NCBI GenBank assembly: GCA_013041765.1
Contig: JABDRL010000147.1
Coordinates: forward strand, 1 to 36,352
Direction: 5' to 3'
DNA from: Dactylosporangium sp.
Lineage (GTDB): Bacteria; Actinomycetota; Actinomycetes; Mycobacteriales; Micromonosporaceae
DNA: 36,352 nt
Below are positions 7,232 through 15,399 of the stretch, one piece after another. A model generated the notes under the pieces. The model was not told the origin of the DNA. It made no database searches and saw only the letters and a list, made by a program, of their open reading frames with translations. A program made the translations under genes and the position numbers. The stretch's first letter is position 1, and every line of letters starts with the position of its first letter.

Positions 7232-8938
7232 GTGACTCCCGTAGAGCTCGCCACAGCGGTTCTTGAAGCCGCAGGTGATGCGTTTGCCGAGCGGGGTCTC
7301 GACAGCTCGGTGCTGCCCGCTGCCACGACCGTGGAGCGCTCCCGTAACCCGGACCATGGGGACTATTCGTCCCCCATTGCCTTGCGCCTCGCCGAGCGGG
7401 TTGACCTGGACCCGCGCGACCTCGCGGGCGCCATCGCGGCGAAGCTCGGCAGCGTCTCCGGCGTCAAGTGTGTCGATGTTGTTGGTCGAGGCTTTCTGAA
7501 CGTTCGTCTTGAACCGGCCGCTATCGGGGCGATCGCCGGTATTGTCATCGCCCGAGAGCGGCACTACGGCCACGGATCCTCCCTGCGGGGAGAGAAGATT
7601 AACTTGGAGTTTGTCTCCGCGGATCCGGCCGGCCCGGTGCGCCTGGGCCACGCGCGGTGCGCTGTGGTCGGCGACTGTCTTGCCCGGATCCTGCGTGCGG
7701 CTGGCGCCGAGGCGACCTGCGAGCATTTTACGAGTGAATCAGATCCAGCAGCGACTGAACTCGGCGCGATGCTGCGGGCCGTCGCTCTCGGCCGTCAGAC
7801 CTCGGACGATGACTGTGACGGAGAGTACATCGCCCGGATCGCCGGGAACCTGGTCCGCGCCAACCCCGGAGCATCGGACCTGCCCCGGGAGCAGGCGATC
7901 CGGCTGTTCCGCGAGGAGGGCTACCGGGCGATGCTCGCGGAGACGGCCGGCAGCATCGAACGCCTTCGCGTGCATATCGACGTCTGGTATTCCGAACGTA
8001 CCCTGCACGACAGCGGAGCGGTCGACCGCGCGCTTGCCGGTCTCCGCGCCAGCGGCCATCTCGTCGATGTCGATGGCGCCGCGTTGCTGCGCACCGGCGA
8101 TGGCGATGACCGCGGCGACCGGGTGCTCGTGCGTCCGAACGGCGAGAAGACCTCCCTCGCCGCCGCCGCGGCCTACCATCTCAGCAAGCGTGAGCGTGGT
8201 TTCAGCAGCGTCCTCTGCATGCTCGGCGCCAACACCCCCGCGGACGTCCGTCGACGCCGCACCCTCGTGGCGGGGATCGGGAACGGTTCGGACGCCGCGC
8301 CCACGATGCTGACCGTCGCGTCGGTGACCACGTTCGCCGCGGGGACAGCCGCGGGGACAGCCACGGGGACAGCCGAGCGGACCCCGGCGGGCGTGCCCGT
8401 CGGCGTCGGCCGTCGCCCGCAGGGCACGCTGACGCTTGACGAGTTGGTCCGCGAGGCCGGTGTCGACACGGTCAGGTATTTTCTCGCCCGTTCTCCGGTC
8501 GGTGCCCCGTTGACGCTTGACGCCGAGGTTGTCACCCGGCAGGTGCCGGAGAACCCGGCGTTCGCCGTGCGGTTCGCCGCCGCCCGGTGCGCGGCCGTCT
8601 CCCGCAACGCCCGAGCCGTCGGGGTGCGGCTCGGCGAGCGATACGATACGGGCCTGCTCAGCGATGAGATGGAGCTTGAACTACTGAGGACACTCGGGGA
8701 CTTCCCGGGAACCGTCGCAACGGCCGCAAAATGCCGTGAACCGTACCGGATCGCGCGGTACCTTGAAGCCCTTGCCGAGGTCTGCCACAACTTTCATGAT
8801 GCCCACTCGATGCTGCCCAAGGGCGACGAGCCCGTGACCGCTTCGATGCGGTCCCGCCTGTGGCTGAACGCCGCGACCAGGATTGTGCTTGCCAACGGGC
8901 TTGGACTCCTCGGCGTGACGGCGTCAGAGCAGATCTAG
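7232..8938 (+). CDS. argS: Arginyl-tRNA synthetase homologue lacking catalytic motifs
   Basis: The 568-residue protein aligns along its length with ArgRS: an N-terminal tRNA-contact region (NPDHGDYSSPIALRLA), the catalytic core (EFVSADPAGPVRLGHARCAVVGD, then DVWYSERTLHDSGAVD and GDRVLVRPNGEKTS) and the helical anticodon-binding domain. The catalytic signatures are eroded. HIGH reads RLGH (137-140), the ANPTGP segment reads ADPAGP, the usual GADHxG region reads GANTPADV, the NDAG segment is replaced, and no KMSK is present. In place of KMSK (about 350-395) stands an Ala/Gly/Thr-rich stretch built partly from 12-bp DNA repeats. The frame has no stops or shifts, and downstream lysA is normal. 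It is therefore a pseudoenzyme or an early pseudogene; a working ArgRS must exist elsewhere. A regulatory or tRNA-binding role is possible but unsupported. Confidence 0.8.
   Translation: MTPVELATAVLEAAGDAFAERGLDSSVLPAATTVERSRNPDHGDYSSPIALRLAERVDLDPRDLAGAIAAKLGSVSGVKCVDVVGRGFLNVRLEPAAIGAIAGIVIARERHYGHGSSLRGEKINLEFVSADPAGPVRLGHARCAVVGDCLARILRAAGAEATCEHFTSESDPAATELGAMLRAVALGRQTSDDDCDGEYIARIAGNLVRANPGASDLPREQAIRLFREEGYRAMLAETAGSIERLRVHIDVWYSERTLHDSGAVDRALAGLRASGHLVDVDGAALLRTGDGDDRGDRVLVRPNGEKTSLAAAAAYHLSKRERGFSSVLCMLGANTPADVRRRRTLVAGIGNGSDAAPTMLTVASVTTFAAGTAAGTATGTAERTPAGVPVGVGRRPQGTLTLDELVREAGVDTVRYFLARSPVGAPLTLDAEVVTRQVPENPAFAVRFAAARCAAVSRNARAVGVRLGERYDTGLLSDEMELELLRTLGDFPGTVATAAKCREPYRIARYLEALAEVCHNFHDAHSMLPKGDEPVTASMRSRLWLNAATRIVLANGLGLLGVTASEQI
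8339..8374 (+). repeat. Three 12-bp tandem repeats inside the argS homologue
   Basis: The unit gcggggacagcc occurs at 8339-8350 and 8351-8362, with one change at 8363-8374 (acggggacagcc). It encodes the AGTAAGTATGTA stretch that fills the place where ArgRS carries its KMSK loop, so replication slippage may have helped to replace the motif. Confidence 0.7.
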
Positions 8939-8978
8939 ACACGAACACGGTCACAGCACGGACAGCGAGGAGACGAGG

Positions 8979-10397
8979 ATGCGCGCTCATGAGGCCGGTG
9001 CGCTGCACGGCGACATCGGGCAGCGGGGACCTACCTGGCTGCGGACGCCCGAGGACGTGAACACGCTCGTTCCGTCGCTCTGGGCGGCCACCGTGCGCCG
9101 GGGCACTGCCGGGGCGCTGGCCGTCGGCGGCCTCGATGTCCGCGATCTGGCTGCCCGTTTCGGTACCCCGGCCTACATTCTGGATGAAACGGATTTCCGC
9201 GCCCGATGCCGGGCGTTTCGCACCGCCTTCGGCGATACGACCTCCCCGGACCACTCCGCCGCATCCCCGACGGTCGTGCACTACGCCGGGAAGGCGTTCC
9301 TCTGCAAGGCCGTGGTCCGCATGGTCGCGGAGGAAGGGTTGTCGCTCGACGTCTGCACCAGCGGGGAACTCGCCGTGGCGCTGGCGGCCGGCATGCCAGC
9401 CGACCGGATCGGCTTCCACGGCAACAACAAGTCGGTCAGCGAGTTGACCCGCGCCGTGGACGCCGGGGTAGGCCGAATCATTGTCGACTCCGTCGCGGAG
9501 ATCGAGCGCCTGACCACGATCGCCAGAGCGCGGGGGATCCGTCCGGCCGTCCTCGTTCGGGCGACCGTCGGAATCGAGGCGCACACGCACGAGTACATCG
9601 CGACCGCCCACGAGGACCAGAAATTCGGTCTGTCACTTGCCGGCGGCGCCGCTACCGCAGCCATCGAGCGCATTCTGACCGAGGGCGTGCTCGACCTGCG
9701 GGGTGTGCATTCTCACATCGGGTCGCAGATCTTCGACACCTCCGCGTTCGAGGTGTCCGCCCGCAGAGCCCTTGGCCTGCACGCGCAAGTCCGGGACCAG
9801 CACGGTGTCGAGCTTCCCGAGATTGACCTCGGCGGGGGATTCGGTATTGCCTACACCACGCAGGACGACCCCGCCCCGCCGCAGGATCTCGCCCGTGGCC
9901 TTATCAAGATTGTCGAGCAGGAATGCGCCGCGCTGGATCTCGCGGTGCCGCGCCTGTCGATCGAGCCTGGTCGCGCGATCGTCGGTCCGGCGATGTTCAC
10001 CCTGTACGAGGTCGGTACGGTCAAGGACGTTGACGGCATCCGGACCTATGTCAGCGTCGACGGCGGAATGAGTGACAATATTCGTACGGCGCTGTATGAC
10101 GCCGCGTACTCCGCGACCGTTGCCAGCCGCCGGTCCGCAGCCGACCCGGTGCTTGCTCGCGTGGTGGGAAAGCACTGCGAGGCTGGGGACGTTGTTGTGA
10201 AGGATGAGTTCCTGCCGGGCGATGTCCGGCCAGGGGATCTTCTCGCGGTGCCCGGAACTGGGGGGTACTGCCGCAGCATGGCGAGCAACTACAACCATGT
10301 TCCGCGCCCGCCCGTCGTCGCGGTCGCGGACGGGACCGCTCGCGTGATCGTGCGCCGCGAGAGCGAGGACGACCTGTTGGCGTTGGATGTTGGGTAG
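8979..10397 (+). CDS. lysA: Diaminopimelate decarboxylase
   Basis: LysA removes CO2 from meso-diaminopimelate to give L-lysine, the last step of the pathway, using pyridoxal phosphate. The 472-residue protein shows the fold-III decarboxylase signatures: HYAGKAFLC with the PLP lysine (Lys105), HSHIGSQ, DLGGGFGIAY, SIEPGRAIVG, and near the C-terminus KHCEAGDVV with the catalytic Cys (the usual ESGD reads EAGD), then GGYCRSMASNYN. The ATG at 8979 has GGAG 6 nt upstream. It follows the argS homologue by 40 nt and overlaps or abuts hom, as in the common actinobacterial argS-lysA-hom order. It appears fully functional. Confidence 0.95.
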   Translation: MRAHEAGALHGDIGQRGPTWLRTPEDVNTLVPSLWAATVRRGTAGALAVGGLDVRDLAARFGTPAYILDETDFRARCRAFRTAFGDTTSPDHSAASPTVVHYAGKAFLCKAVVRMVAEEGLSLDVCTSGELAVALAAGMPADRIGFHGNNKSVSELTRAVDAGVGRIIVDSVAEIERLTTIARARGIRPAVLVRATVGIEAHTHEYIATAHEDQKFGLSLAGGAATAAIERILTEGVLDLRGVHSHIGSQIFDTSAFEVSARRALGLHAQVRDQHGVELPEIDLGGGFGIAYTTQDDPAPPQDLARGLIKIVEQECAALDLAVPRLSIEPGRAIVGPAMFTLYEVGTVKDVDGIRTYVSVDGGMSDNIRTALYDAAYSATVASRRSAADPVLARVVGKHCEAGDVVVKDEFLPGDVRPGDLLAVPGTGGYCRSMASNYNHVPRPPVVAVADGTARVIVRRESEDDLLALDVG

Positions 10398-11718
10398 GTC
10401 GAGGCTGGTGAAACGGGTGGAGCCTGTGAAGGTCGCGCTGCTGGGTTGTGGGGTCGTCGGCGCGGAGGTGACGCGGCTGCTGCATGAGCAGGCGGCCGAT
10501 CTGACCGCGCGGATCGGCGCCCCGTTGGAGTTGGTGGGCATCGGGGTCCGCCGGCCTGGTCGCGATCGTGGAGGGCTGCCCGTCGACAGCACCCTGTTCA
10601 CCGCCGACGTGCTCAGCCTGGTCAAGCGGGATGACGTTGACATCGTCATCGAGGTCGTCGGGGGCATCGAGCCGGCGCGGACCTGGCTGGTGGAGGCCCT
10701 GACCAGGGGCAAGGGGGTGGTGACGGCCAACAAGGCGCTGCTGGCCGAGGACGGCCCGACCCTGCATGACGCCGCGGCCGACGGCGGAGCCGATCTGTAC
10801 TACGAAGCGGCGGTCGCCGGCGCCATCCCCCTGCTGCGACCGCTGCGCGAGTCGCTGCACGGGGACCGGATCACCCGGGTCACCGGCATCGTCAACGGCA
10901 CGACGAACTACATCCTCTCGGCGATGGACGACTCCGGTGCGAGTTTCGCCGAGGCCCTGGAACAGGCGACGAGCCTGGGGTACGCCGAGGCCGACCCGAC
11001 CGCGGACGTCGAGGGCTTCGACGCCGCCGCGAAGGCGGCCATCCTGGCCTCGCTGGCCTTCCACACCCGGGTACGCGCGGCCGACGTCTACCGCGAGGGC
11101 GTCACCGAGGTGACCGCGGCCGACGTCGCCAGCGCCAGGGCCATGGGGTGCACGATCAAGCTGCTGTGCATCGCCGAGCGCGGTCCGGGTAACGGCACCG
11201 GGCCCGGATCGGTCTCGGTGCGTGTCTACCCGGCGATGATTCCTCGAAACCACCCGCTGGCCAGCGTCGGAGACGCGTTCAACGCCGTCTTCGTCGAGGC
11301 CGAGGCCGCCGGCCAGCTGATGTTCTACGGTCGCGGCGCCGGTGGCGCGCCGACCGCGAGCGCCATTCTGGGAGATCTGGTGGCCGTGGCCCGCCACCGC
11401 TTGGCCGGTGTTCGTGCCGCGTCGGAGTCCGCCTACGCCGACCTGCGCATCCGACCGATCGGCGAGGCCTGGACCCGCTACCACATCTCCCTGGACGTCG
11501 CCGATCGGGCGGGCGTGCTGGCCACCGTCGCCGGGGTCTTCGCCAAGCACAACGTCAGCATCGCCACGGTGCGCCAGTCTGGCCGGGACGAGGACGCCGT
11601 GCTGGTGATCGTGACCCACATGGCTCAGGACGCGGCGCTGGCGGCGACCGTCGCGGAGCTTCGGGAACTGGATACGGTCCGGGCCGTGGCCGGGGTGTTG
11701 CGGGTCGAGGGGGAGTGA
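10387..11718 (+). CDS. hom: Homoserine dehydrogenase
   Basis: The enzyme reduces aspartate semialdehyde to homoserine with NAD(P)H, feeding threonine and methionine synthesis. The 443-residue protein has the NAD(P)-binding LLGCGVVGAEV, the conserved VVTANKALLAEDG, GIVNGTTNYILSAM and GYAEADPTADVEGFDAAAKAAI substrate-site motifs, and a C-terminal ACT domain (RYHISLDVADRAGVLATVAGVF), the usual threonine feedback site. The ATG at 10387 overlaps the lysA stop by 11 nt; a GTG at 10408 is an alternative that shortens it by seven residues. The downstream partner thrC has decayed and begins at a GTG overlapping the hom stop (GTGA). Confidence 0.95.
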   Translation: MLGRSRLVKRVEPVKVALLGCGVVGAEVTRLLHEQAADLTARIGAPLELVGIGVRRPGRDRGGLPVDSTLFTADVLSLVKRDDVDIVIEVVGGIEPARTWLVEALTRGKGVVTANKALLAEDGPTLHDAAADGGADLYYEAAVAGAIPLLRPLRESLHGDRITRVTGIVNGTTNYILSAMDDSGASFAEALEQATSLGYAEADPTADVEGFDAAAKAAILASLAFHTRVRAADVYREGVTEVTAADVASARAMGCTIKLLCIAERGPGNGTGPGSVSVRVYPAMIPRNHPLASVGDAFNAVFVEAEAAGQLMFYGRGAGGAPTASAILGDLVAVARHRLAGVRAASESAYADLRIRPIGEAWTRYHISLDVADRAGVLATVAGVFAKHNVSIATVRQSGRDEDAVLVIVTHMAQDAALAATVAELRELDTVRAVAGVLRVEGE

Positions 11719-12130
11719 CCCGCCTGTGGCGAGGCCCTATCGATCGGTGCGCGGAGCGCCTTTCGGTGCCTGACCCCGGTCTCCGAACTGTCGACCGACT
11801 ACCCGGTGGCGCTGGTCAACTCGGTGCGTCCGGACCGGTTGCAGGGCCAGAAGACCGCCTTGTTCGAGATCGTTGAGGTTCCCGGGGACGCTCCGGACAA
11901 TCACTGCCCTCCCGTTGGGAACGCTGGCACCAGCACCGCCCGCCGGATTTTCGCGGCGTGCCGCCTGCTCGCCCGCAACGTCGGGGTGTTCGTCGGGGTG
12001 TACGTCGAGCTGGGGAGCGCGGCGAGCGTCGCCGGTCTGGTGCAATCGTCCGGAGCCGGCCGGTCGGATGGCCGCAACTGTCTTGTGCGGCACAGCCATG
12101 CTGGCCGCCAGGAACTACCGTGCTGGAGAT
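11715..12130 (+). pseudogene. thrC: Threonine synthase remnant
   Basis: Three pieces of ThrC lie in order. A GTG overlapping the hom stop opens [19 protein letters not shown], a typical ThrC N-terminus. After a deletion and a frame change comes [31 protein letters not shown], then [19 protein letters not shown], the conserved middle of the enzyme. A second deletion leads directly to [16 protein letters not shown] and GSAASVAGL from the C-terminal part, with a short GVYVEL insertion, and the final segment shifts frame again. The PLP-lysine region (SFKDRG) and most of the substrate-binding region are gone, so it cannot be active. The longest intact frame is 11806-12186. A functional threonine synthase must be encoded elsewhere. 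Confidence 0.85.
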
Positions 12131-12992
12131 GGCGAAGGATGGCGTGGCCGGCCCTGGAACAGCCGGCACAGGCGATGGGACAGTGAAGGGGGATCGCGCC
12201 GGACCTCGGTCCCGGCGCGGTCTACTGCGGGATGCCGCGCTGTTGGCGCTGGGCGCGGGCATCGGGACGGCCGGGGTCGGCGAACTCGCCGATCTCACCG
12301 GTAGACGATTGGTACTGCGGGGCGGCGCCGCCGCCGCGACGAGCGCCGGCCCACATGGGGTGCGCGGCCGTGGTGAACTGGTCATGACATGGGAGGTCAA
12401 GACCGAGTTGCCCCTGGTCGCACTGACCTTCGACGACGGTCCTCGTCCCCAGTGGACCACCAGGGTGCTCGACGTTCTGGACGAGTTCGCCGTGCCGGCG
12501 ACGTTTTTCGTTGTCGGGCGGCGGCTGCGGAAGTATGCCAGTGTGATCGACGGCCGGCTGGACCGTCATGAGATCGGCAACCACACCTGGAACCATCTGG
12601 ATCTGGCCCGTCGCAACGACGTCCAGTCCCGTGATGATCTCGCGAGAGCCCATGAGGCGATCGTGGACATCGTCGGGGTCCCGCCGGTGCTCTTCCGCCC
12701 GCCCTACGGCCACATCGGCGGCGCGGCGGCCCAGGCCGCCGCGGAACTGGGCTATCAGGTGATCCTGTGGTCGCGGAAGATGTGTGAGGCGCGGTACACC
12801 ACGCGGGAGCAGGTCGCCGCCGTGCTGCGGCAGACGACGCCCGGGGCGATCTGGCTCGCTCATGACACCGGGGCAAAGGACCGGCTTGTGTCAATCCGTG
12901 GCCTTCCCGCCATGATCACCGGCCTGCGGGAGCGGGGATTCGAGTTCGTGACGGTGTCACACCTGATGGCAAAGGCGGAACTGGCGGTGTAG
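12129..12992 (+). CDS. Polysaccharide deacetylase (NodB homology domain) with Tat signal
   Basis: From the ATG at 12129 the protein has 287 residues; a GTG at 12183 would give 269. The N-terminus carries SRRGLLRD (twin Arg 29-30) followed by a hydrophobic stretch ([14 protein letters not shown]), a twin-arginine export signal, so it should act outside the membrane. The NodB domain shows its motifs in order: TFDDGP (100-105), HTWNH (metal-binding His pair), RPPYG, a tryptophan motif (LWSRKMC) and LAHD. Such enzymes remove acetyl groups from cell-wall or other N-acetylated polysaccharides. It begins where the thrC remnant ends and is followed without a gap by an MFS gene, so the block probably inserted into the thr cluster. 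The substrate is unknown, and nothing ties it to nodulation. Confidence 0.85.
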   Translation: MAKDGVAGPGTAGTGDGTVKGDRAGPRSRRGLLRDAALLALGAGIGTAGVGELADLTGRRLVLRGGAAAATSAGPHGVRGRGELVMTWEVKTELPLVALTFDDGPRPQWTTRVLDVLDEFAVPATFFVVGRRLRKYASVIDGRLDRHEIGNHTWNHLDLARRNDVQSRDDLARAHEAIVDIVGVPPVLFRPPYGHIGGAAAQAAAELGYQVILWSRKMCEARYTTREQVAAVLRQTTPGAIWLAHDTGAKDRLVSIRGLPAMITGLRERGFEFVTVSHLMAKAELAV

Positions 12993-14225
12993 ATGGCCTC
13001 ACCAGTGTCGGTTCTGGTGCGCAACCGTGACATCCGATGCCTGCTCGTCGCCCAGATGGTGATGTTCGGCGGGGACTGGTTCGTCCTGATTCCGCTGCTG
13101 ACGATCCTGCCGGACCTCACCGGAGGGGGGTTCTTCGGCGGCCTGGTCCTCGCCGTGGACACCGGAGCCGTCGCGCTGGTCCTGCCGTATGCCGGCACGA
13201 TCGCCGATCGGTTCGACCGGCGCCGGATCATGCTTGTCGCCAATCTGACGAGCGTGGTTGCCGTGCTGACCCTGTTTCTGGTGCGGACGGCCAGCACCGC
13301 CTGGATCGCCCTGGTCGCCGTCGGGATCATGGCGATGGCGAAGGCGTTCTATACCCCGGCGGCCTCGGCCGCAGTGCCCAACCTGGTCGATCCCGAGGAC
13401 CTGGCCGCCACCAACGCGGTATCCGGGTCGATGTGGGGCACGATGCTGGTGGTCGGCTCCTCGCTCGGGGGGCTGATGGCCCAGTGGGTCGGGCCGTATC
13501 CCTGCTTCGGTATCGCCGCGGGATGTCTGGCGCTGGCCGCGGGACTGCTGCTGCTGGTACGGCGTTCGACACAGGCCCCGCAGCGGGCCGCGCGTGCCGC
13601 GGCGCGTCCGTTTGCCGAGGTGGCGGAGGCCGTGCGACACATCGTCCAGCGACCAAACCTGCTGTCACTGGTCACGGTGAAGCTGGCCGTGAGCCTGGGC
13701 AACGGGGTCCTGGCCGCGTTTCCGCTGATTGCCAGCGTGGTGTTCGGCCTTGGCCCGGCGGGGACCGGCCTGCTGTTCGCGGCCCGTGGGCTGGGCGCGG
13801 TCATCGGCCCGGTGCTGCTGCGGCGGGTGCTGACCAGGCCCGGCTGGCTCCTGCCCGGTCTCGCGGTTTCCATGGCCGGCTACGGGCTGGCGTACATCGC
13901 CGTTGGGCTGGCCCCGTGGTTCGCGCTGGCACTGCCGCTGGTGGCGCTCGCCCACGTGGCCGGGGGCGGGAACTGGGCGATGTCGAACTACGCGTTGCAG
14001 GTCGTGGTACCGGACGGGCTGCGGGGGCGGGTCTTCGCGACCGACGTGATGCTGGCCAGCCTGGCGGTCTCGCTGAGCCAGCTGGGGGTCGGCGCGCTCG
14101 TCGACCAGGTGAGCATCCGGCTGCTCGTGGTGGCGTCCGGGGCGCTGACCCTGGCGTACGCCGTTGGCTGGCGTCTGGTGACCCGACACGTGATGCGCTA
14201 TCGTAGTGATATCACTTTGCTATGA
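12993..14225 (+). CDS. MFS transporter
   Basis: The ATG follows the deacetylase stop directly, so translation is probably coupled. The 410-residue protein has about 11-12 hydrophobic segments and the MFS loop-2/3 motif GTIADRFDRRRIML. PNLVDPEDLAATNAVSGSMW is typical of the enterobactin-exporter-like MFS_3 branch. It would export a small molecule across the cytoplasmic membrane; the substrate is not predictable. Confidence 0.85.
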   Translation: MASPVSVLVRNRDIRCLLVAQMVMFGGDWFVLIPLLTILPDLTGGGFFGGLVLAVDTGAVALVLPYAGTIADRFDRRRIMLVANLTSVVAVLTLFLVRTASTAWIALVAVGIMAMAKAFYTPAASAAVPNLVDPEDLAATNAVSGSMWGTMLVVGSSLGGLMAQWVGPYPCFGIAAGCLALAAGLLLLVRRSTQAPQRAARAAARPFAEVAEAVRHIVQRPNLLSLVTVKLAVSLGNGVLAAFPLIASVVFGLGPAGTGLLFAARGLGAVIGPVLLRRVLTRPGWLLPGLAVSMAGYGLAYIAVGLAPWFALALPLVALAHVAGGGNWAMSNYALQVVVPDGLRGRVFATDVMLASLAVSLSQLGVGALVDQVSIRLLVVASGALTLAYAVGWRLVTRHVMRYRSDITLL

Positions 14226-14249
14226 GCAGGCTAGTTCTTGGAGAATGGC

Positions 14250-15119
14250 ATGGAACATCGGGCACTTCGGGTATCTGGATTCCTGGCGGCGCTGGCCCTC
14301 CTGCTTCTCGGAATCGGAACGGCATGGCTGCTGGTCGAGCTGGGCCAGCGGCCGAGCGAGGAGGCGGGTCCGTGGATCGGGGCTGTCATCGTGGCAGGCG
14401 GGCTGCTCGGTTCGATCCTTGTCTCGGGCATGACGGTGGTGAGTCCGAACGAGGCCCGGGTGGTGCAGTTCTTCGGCCGGTACGTTGGCACGGTCGCGAA
14501 CGCGGGATTCTTCTGGGTCTTGCCGTTCACGGTCAAGGGAAAGCTGTCACTGCGCGCGCGCAACTTCGAATCCGCCAAGCTGAAGGTGTCCGACGCCGAC
14601 GGGAACCCCGTGGAGATCGCCGCGGTCGTCGTCTGGCGCGTCACCGACACCGCGAAGGCCGCGTTCGCCGTCGAGAACCATGCGCAGTATGTCGCCGTGC
14701 AGGCCGAGGCCGCTGTCCGGCATCTGGCGACCAGTTACCCCTATGAGGCGCATGAACCGGGCCGGGCCAGCCTGCGGGAAGCCACGGTGGTGAGCGAGGA
14801 ACTGACCACCGAGCTGCGCGAGCGGGTGGCCCTCGCCGGCGTCGAGGTGCTGGAGTCGAGGATCACCCACCTGGCGTACGCTCCGGAGATCGCCCACGCG
14901 ATGCTGGCTCGCCAGCAGGCCAGCGCCGTCGTCGCGGCCCGTGCCAAGATCGTCGAGGGGGCCGTCGGCATGGTGCAGAGCGCCCTGGAGCGCCTGCGGG
15001 ACCAGAGCATCATCGAGCTGGACGAGGAGCGCAAGGCACAGATGGTGGCGAACCTGCTCGTGGTGCTCTGTGGCGACCGGTCGGTTCAGCCCGTGGTGAA
15101 TACCGGCACGCTCTACTGA
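14250..15119 (+). CDS. SPFH/band-7 domain membrane protein
   Basis: The ATG at 14250 has GGAG 6 nt upstream and gives 289 residues. Two hydrophobic segments near the N-terminus ([19 protein letters not shown] and [19 protein letters not shown]) anchor it. The SPFH domain follows: [58 protein letters not shown] and [35 protein letters not shown]. Such proteins form membrane-associated oligomers and organise microdomains. A small ribbon-helix-helix protein follows 16 nt downstream; this SPFH-RHH pairing recurs in actinobacteria (from memory). It starts 24 nt after the MFS stop. Confidence 0.88.
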   Translation: MEHRALRVSGFLAALALLLLGIGTAWLLVELGQRPSEEAGPWIGAVIVAGGLLGSILVSGMTVVSPNEARVVQFFGRYVGTVANAGFFWVLPFTVKGKLSLRARNFESAKLKVSDADGNPVEIAAVVVWRVTDTAKAAFAVENHAQYVAVQAEAAVRHLATSYPYEAHEPGRASLREATVVSEELTTELRERVALAGVEVLESRITHLAYAPEIAHAMLARQQASAVVAARAKIVEGAVGMVQSALERLRDQSIIELDEERKAQMVANLLVVLCGDRSVQPVVNTGTLY

Positions 15120-15135
15120 CCTGTCACGCTGAATC

Positions 15136-15327
15136 ATGACCGAGCGGAAGAGACTCCTGCTCCGGCTGGATCCGGAGATACACGCCGCCATCGCGCGGTG
15201 GGCGGGAGACGATCTTCGGAGCGTGAACGCGCAGATCGAGTACGCCCTGCGCCTCGCCCTCCGGGCGGCTGGTCGATCGCCGCGAGACAACCCGCGACGG
15301 ACGGTCGACGACGACGCCGGCGCCTGA
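15136..15327 (+). CDS. Small ribbon-helix-helix (Arc-like) DNA-binding protein
   Basis: This 63-residue protein reads [21 protein letters not shown], then [20 protein letters not shown]: a short strand, a helix, a turn and a second helix, the Arc/MetJ-type ribbon-helix-helix pattern. The last 15 residues are a polar tail. It lies 16 nt after the SPFH gene with no clear ribosome-binding site, so it is probably coupled. No toxin gene adjoins it; autoregulation of the SPFH operon is a reasonable guess. Confidence 0.75.
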   Translation: MTERKRLLLRLDPEIHAAIARWAGDDLRSVNAQIEYALRLALRAAGRSPRDNPRRTVDDDAGA

Positions 15328-15399
15328 ATCTCGCCCGCGACGCCGGGGCACGAGGCCGTCCCGCGTGGTCGGGTGGGCGACGCATGGTGAGATGAGCGC

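Noticed and set aside
12129-12992. Deacetylase as a nodulation NodB
   Set aside because: The NodB homology domain is general; there are no nodA or nodC genes nearby, and a Tat signal points to cell-envelope work.
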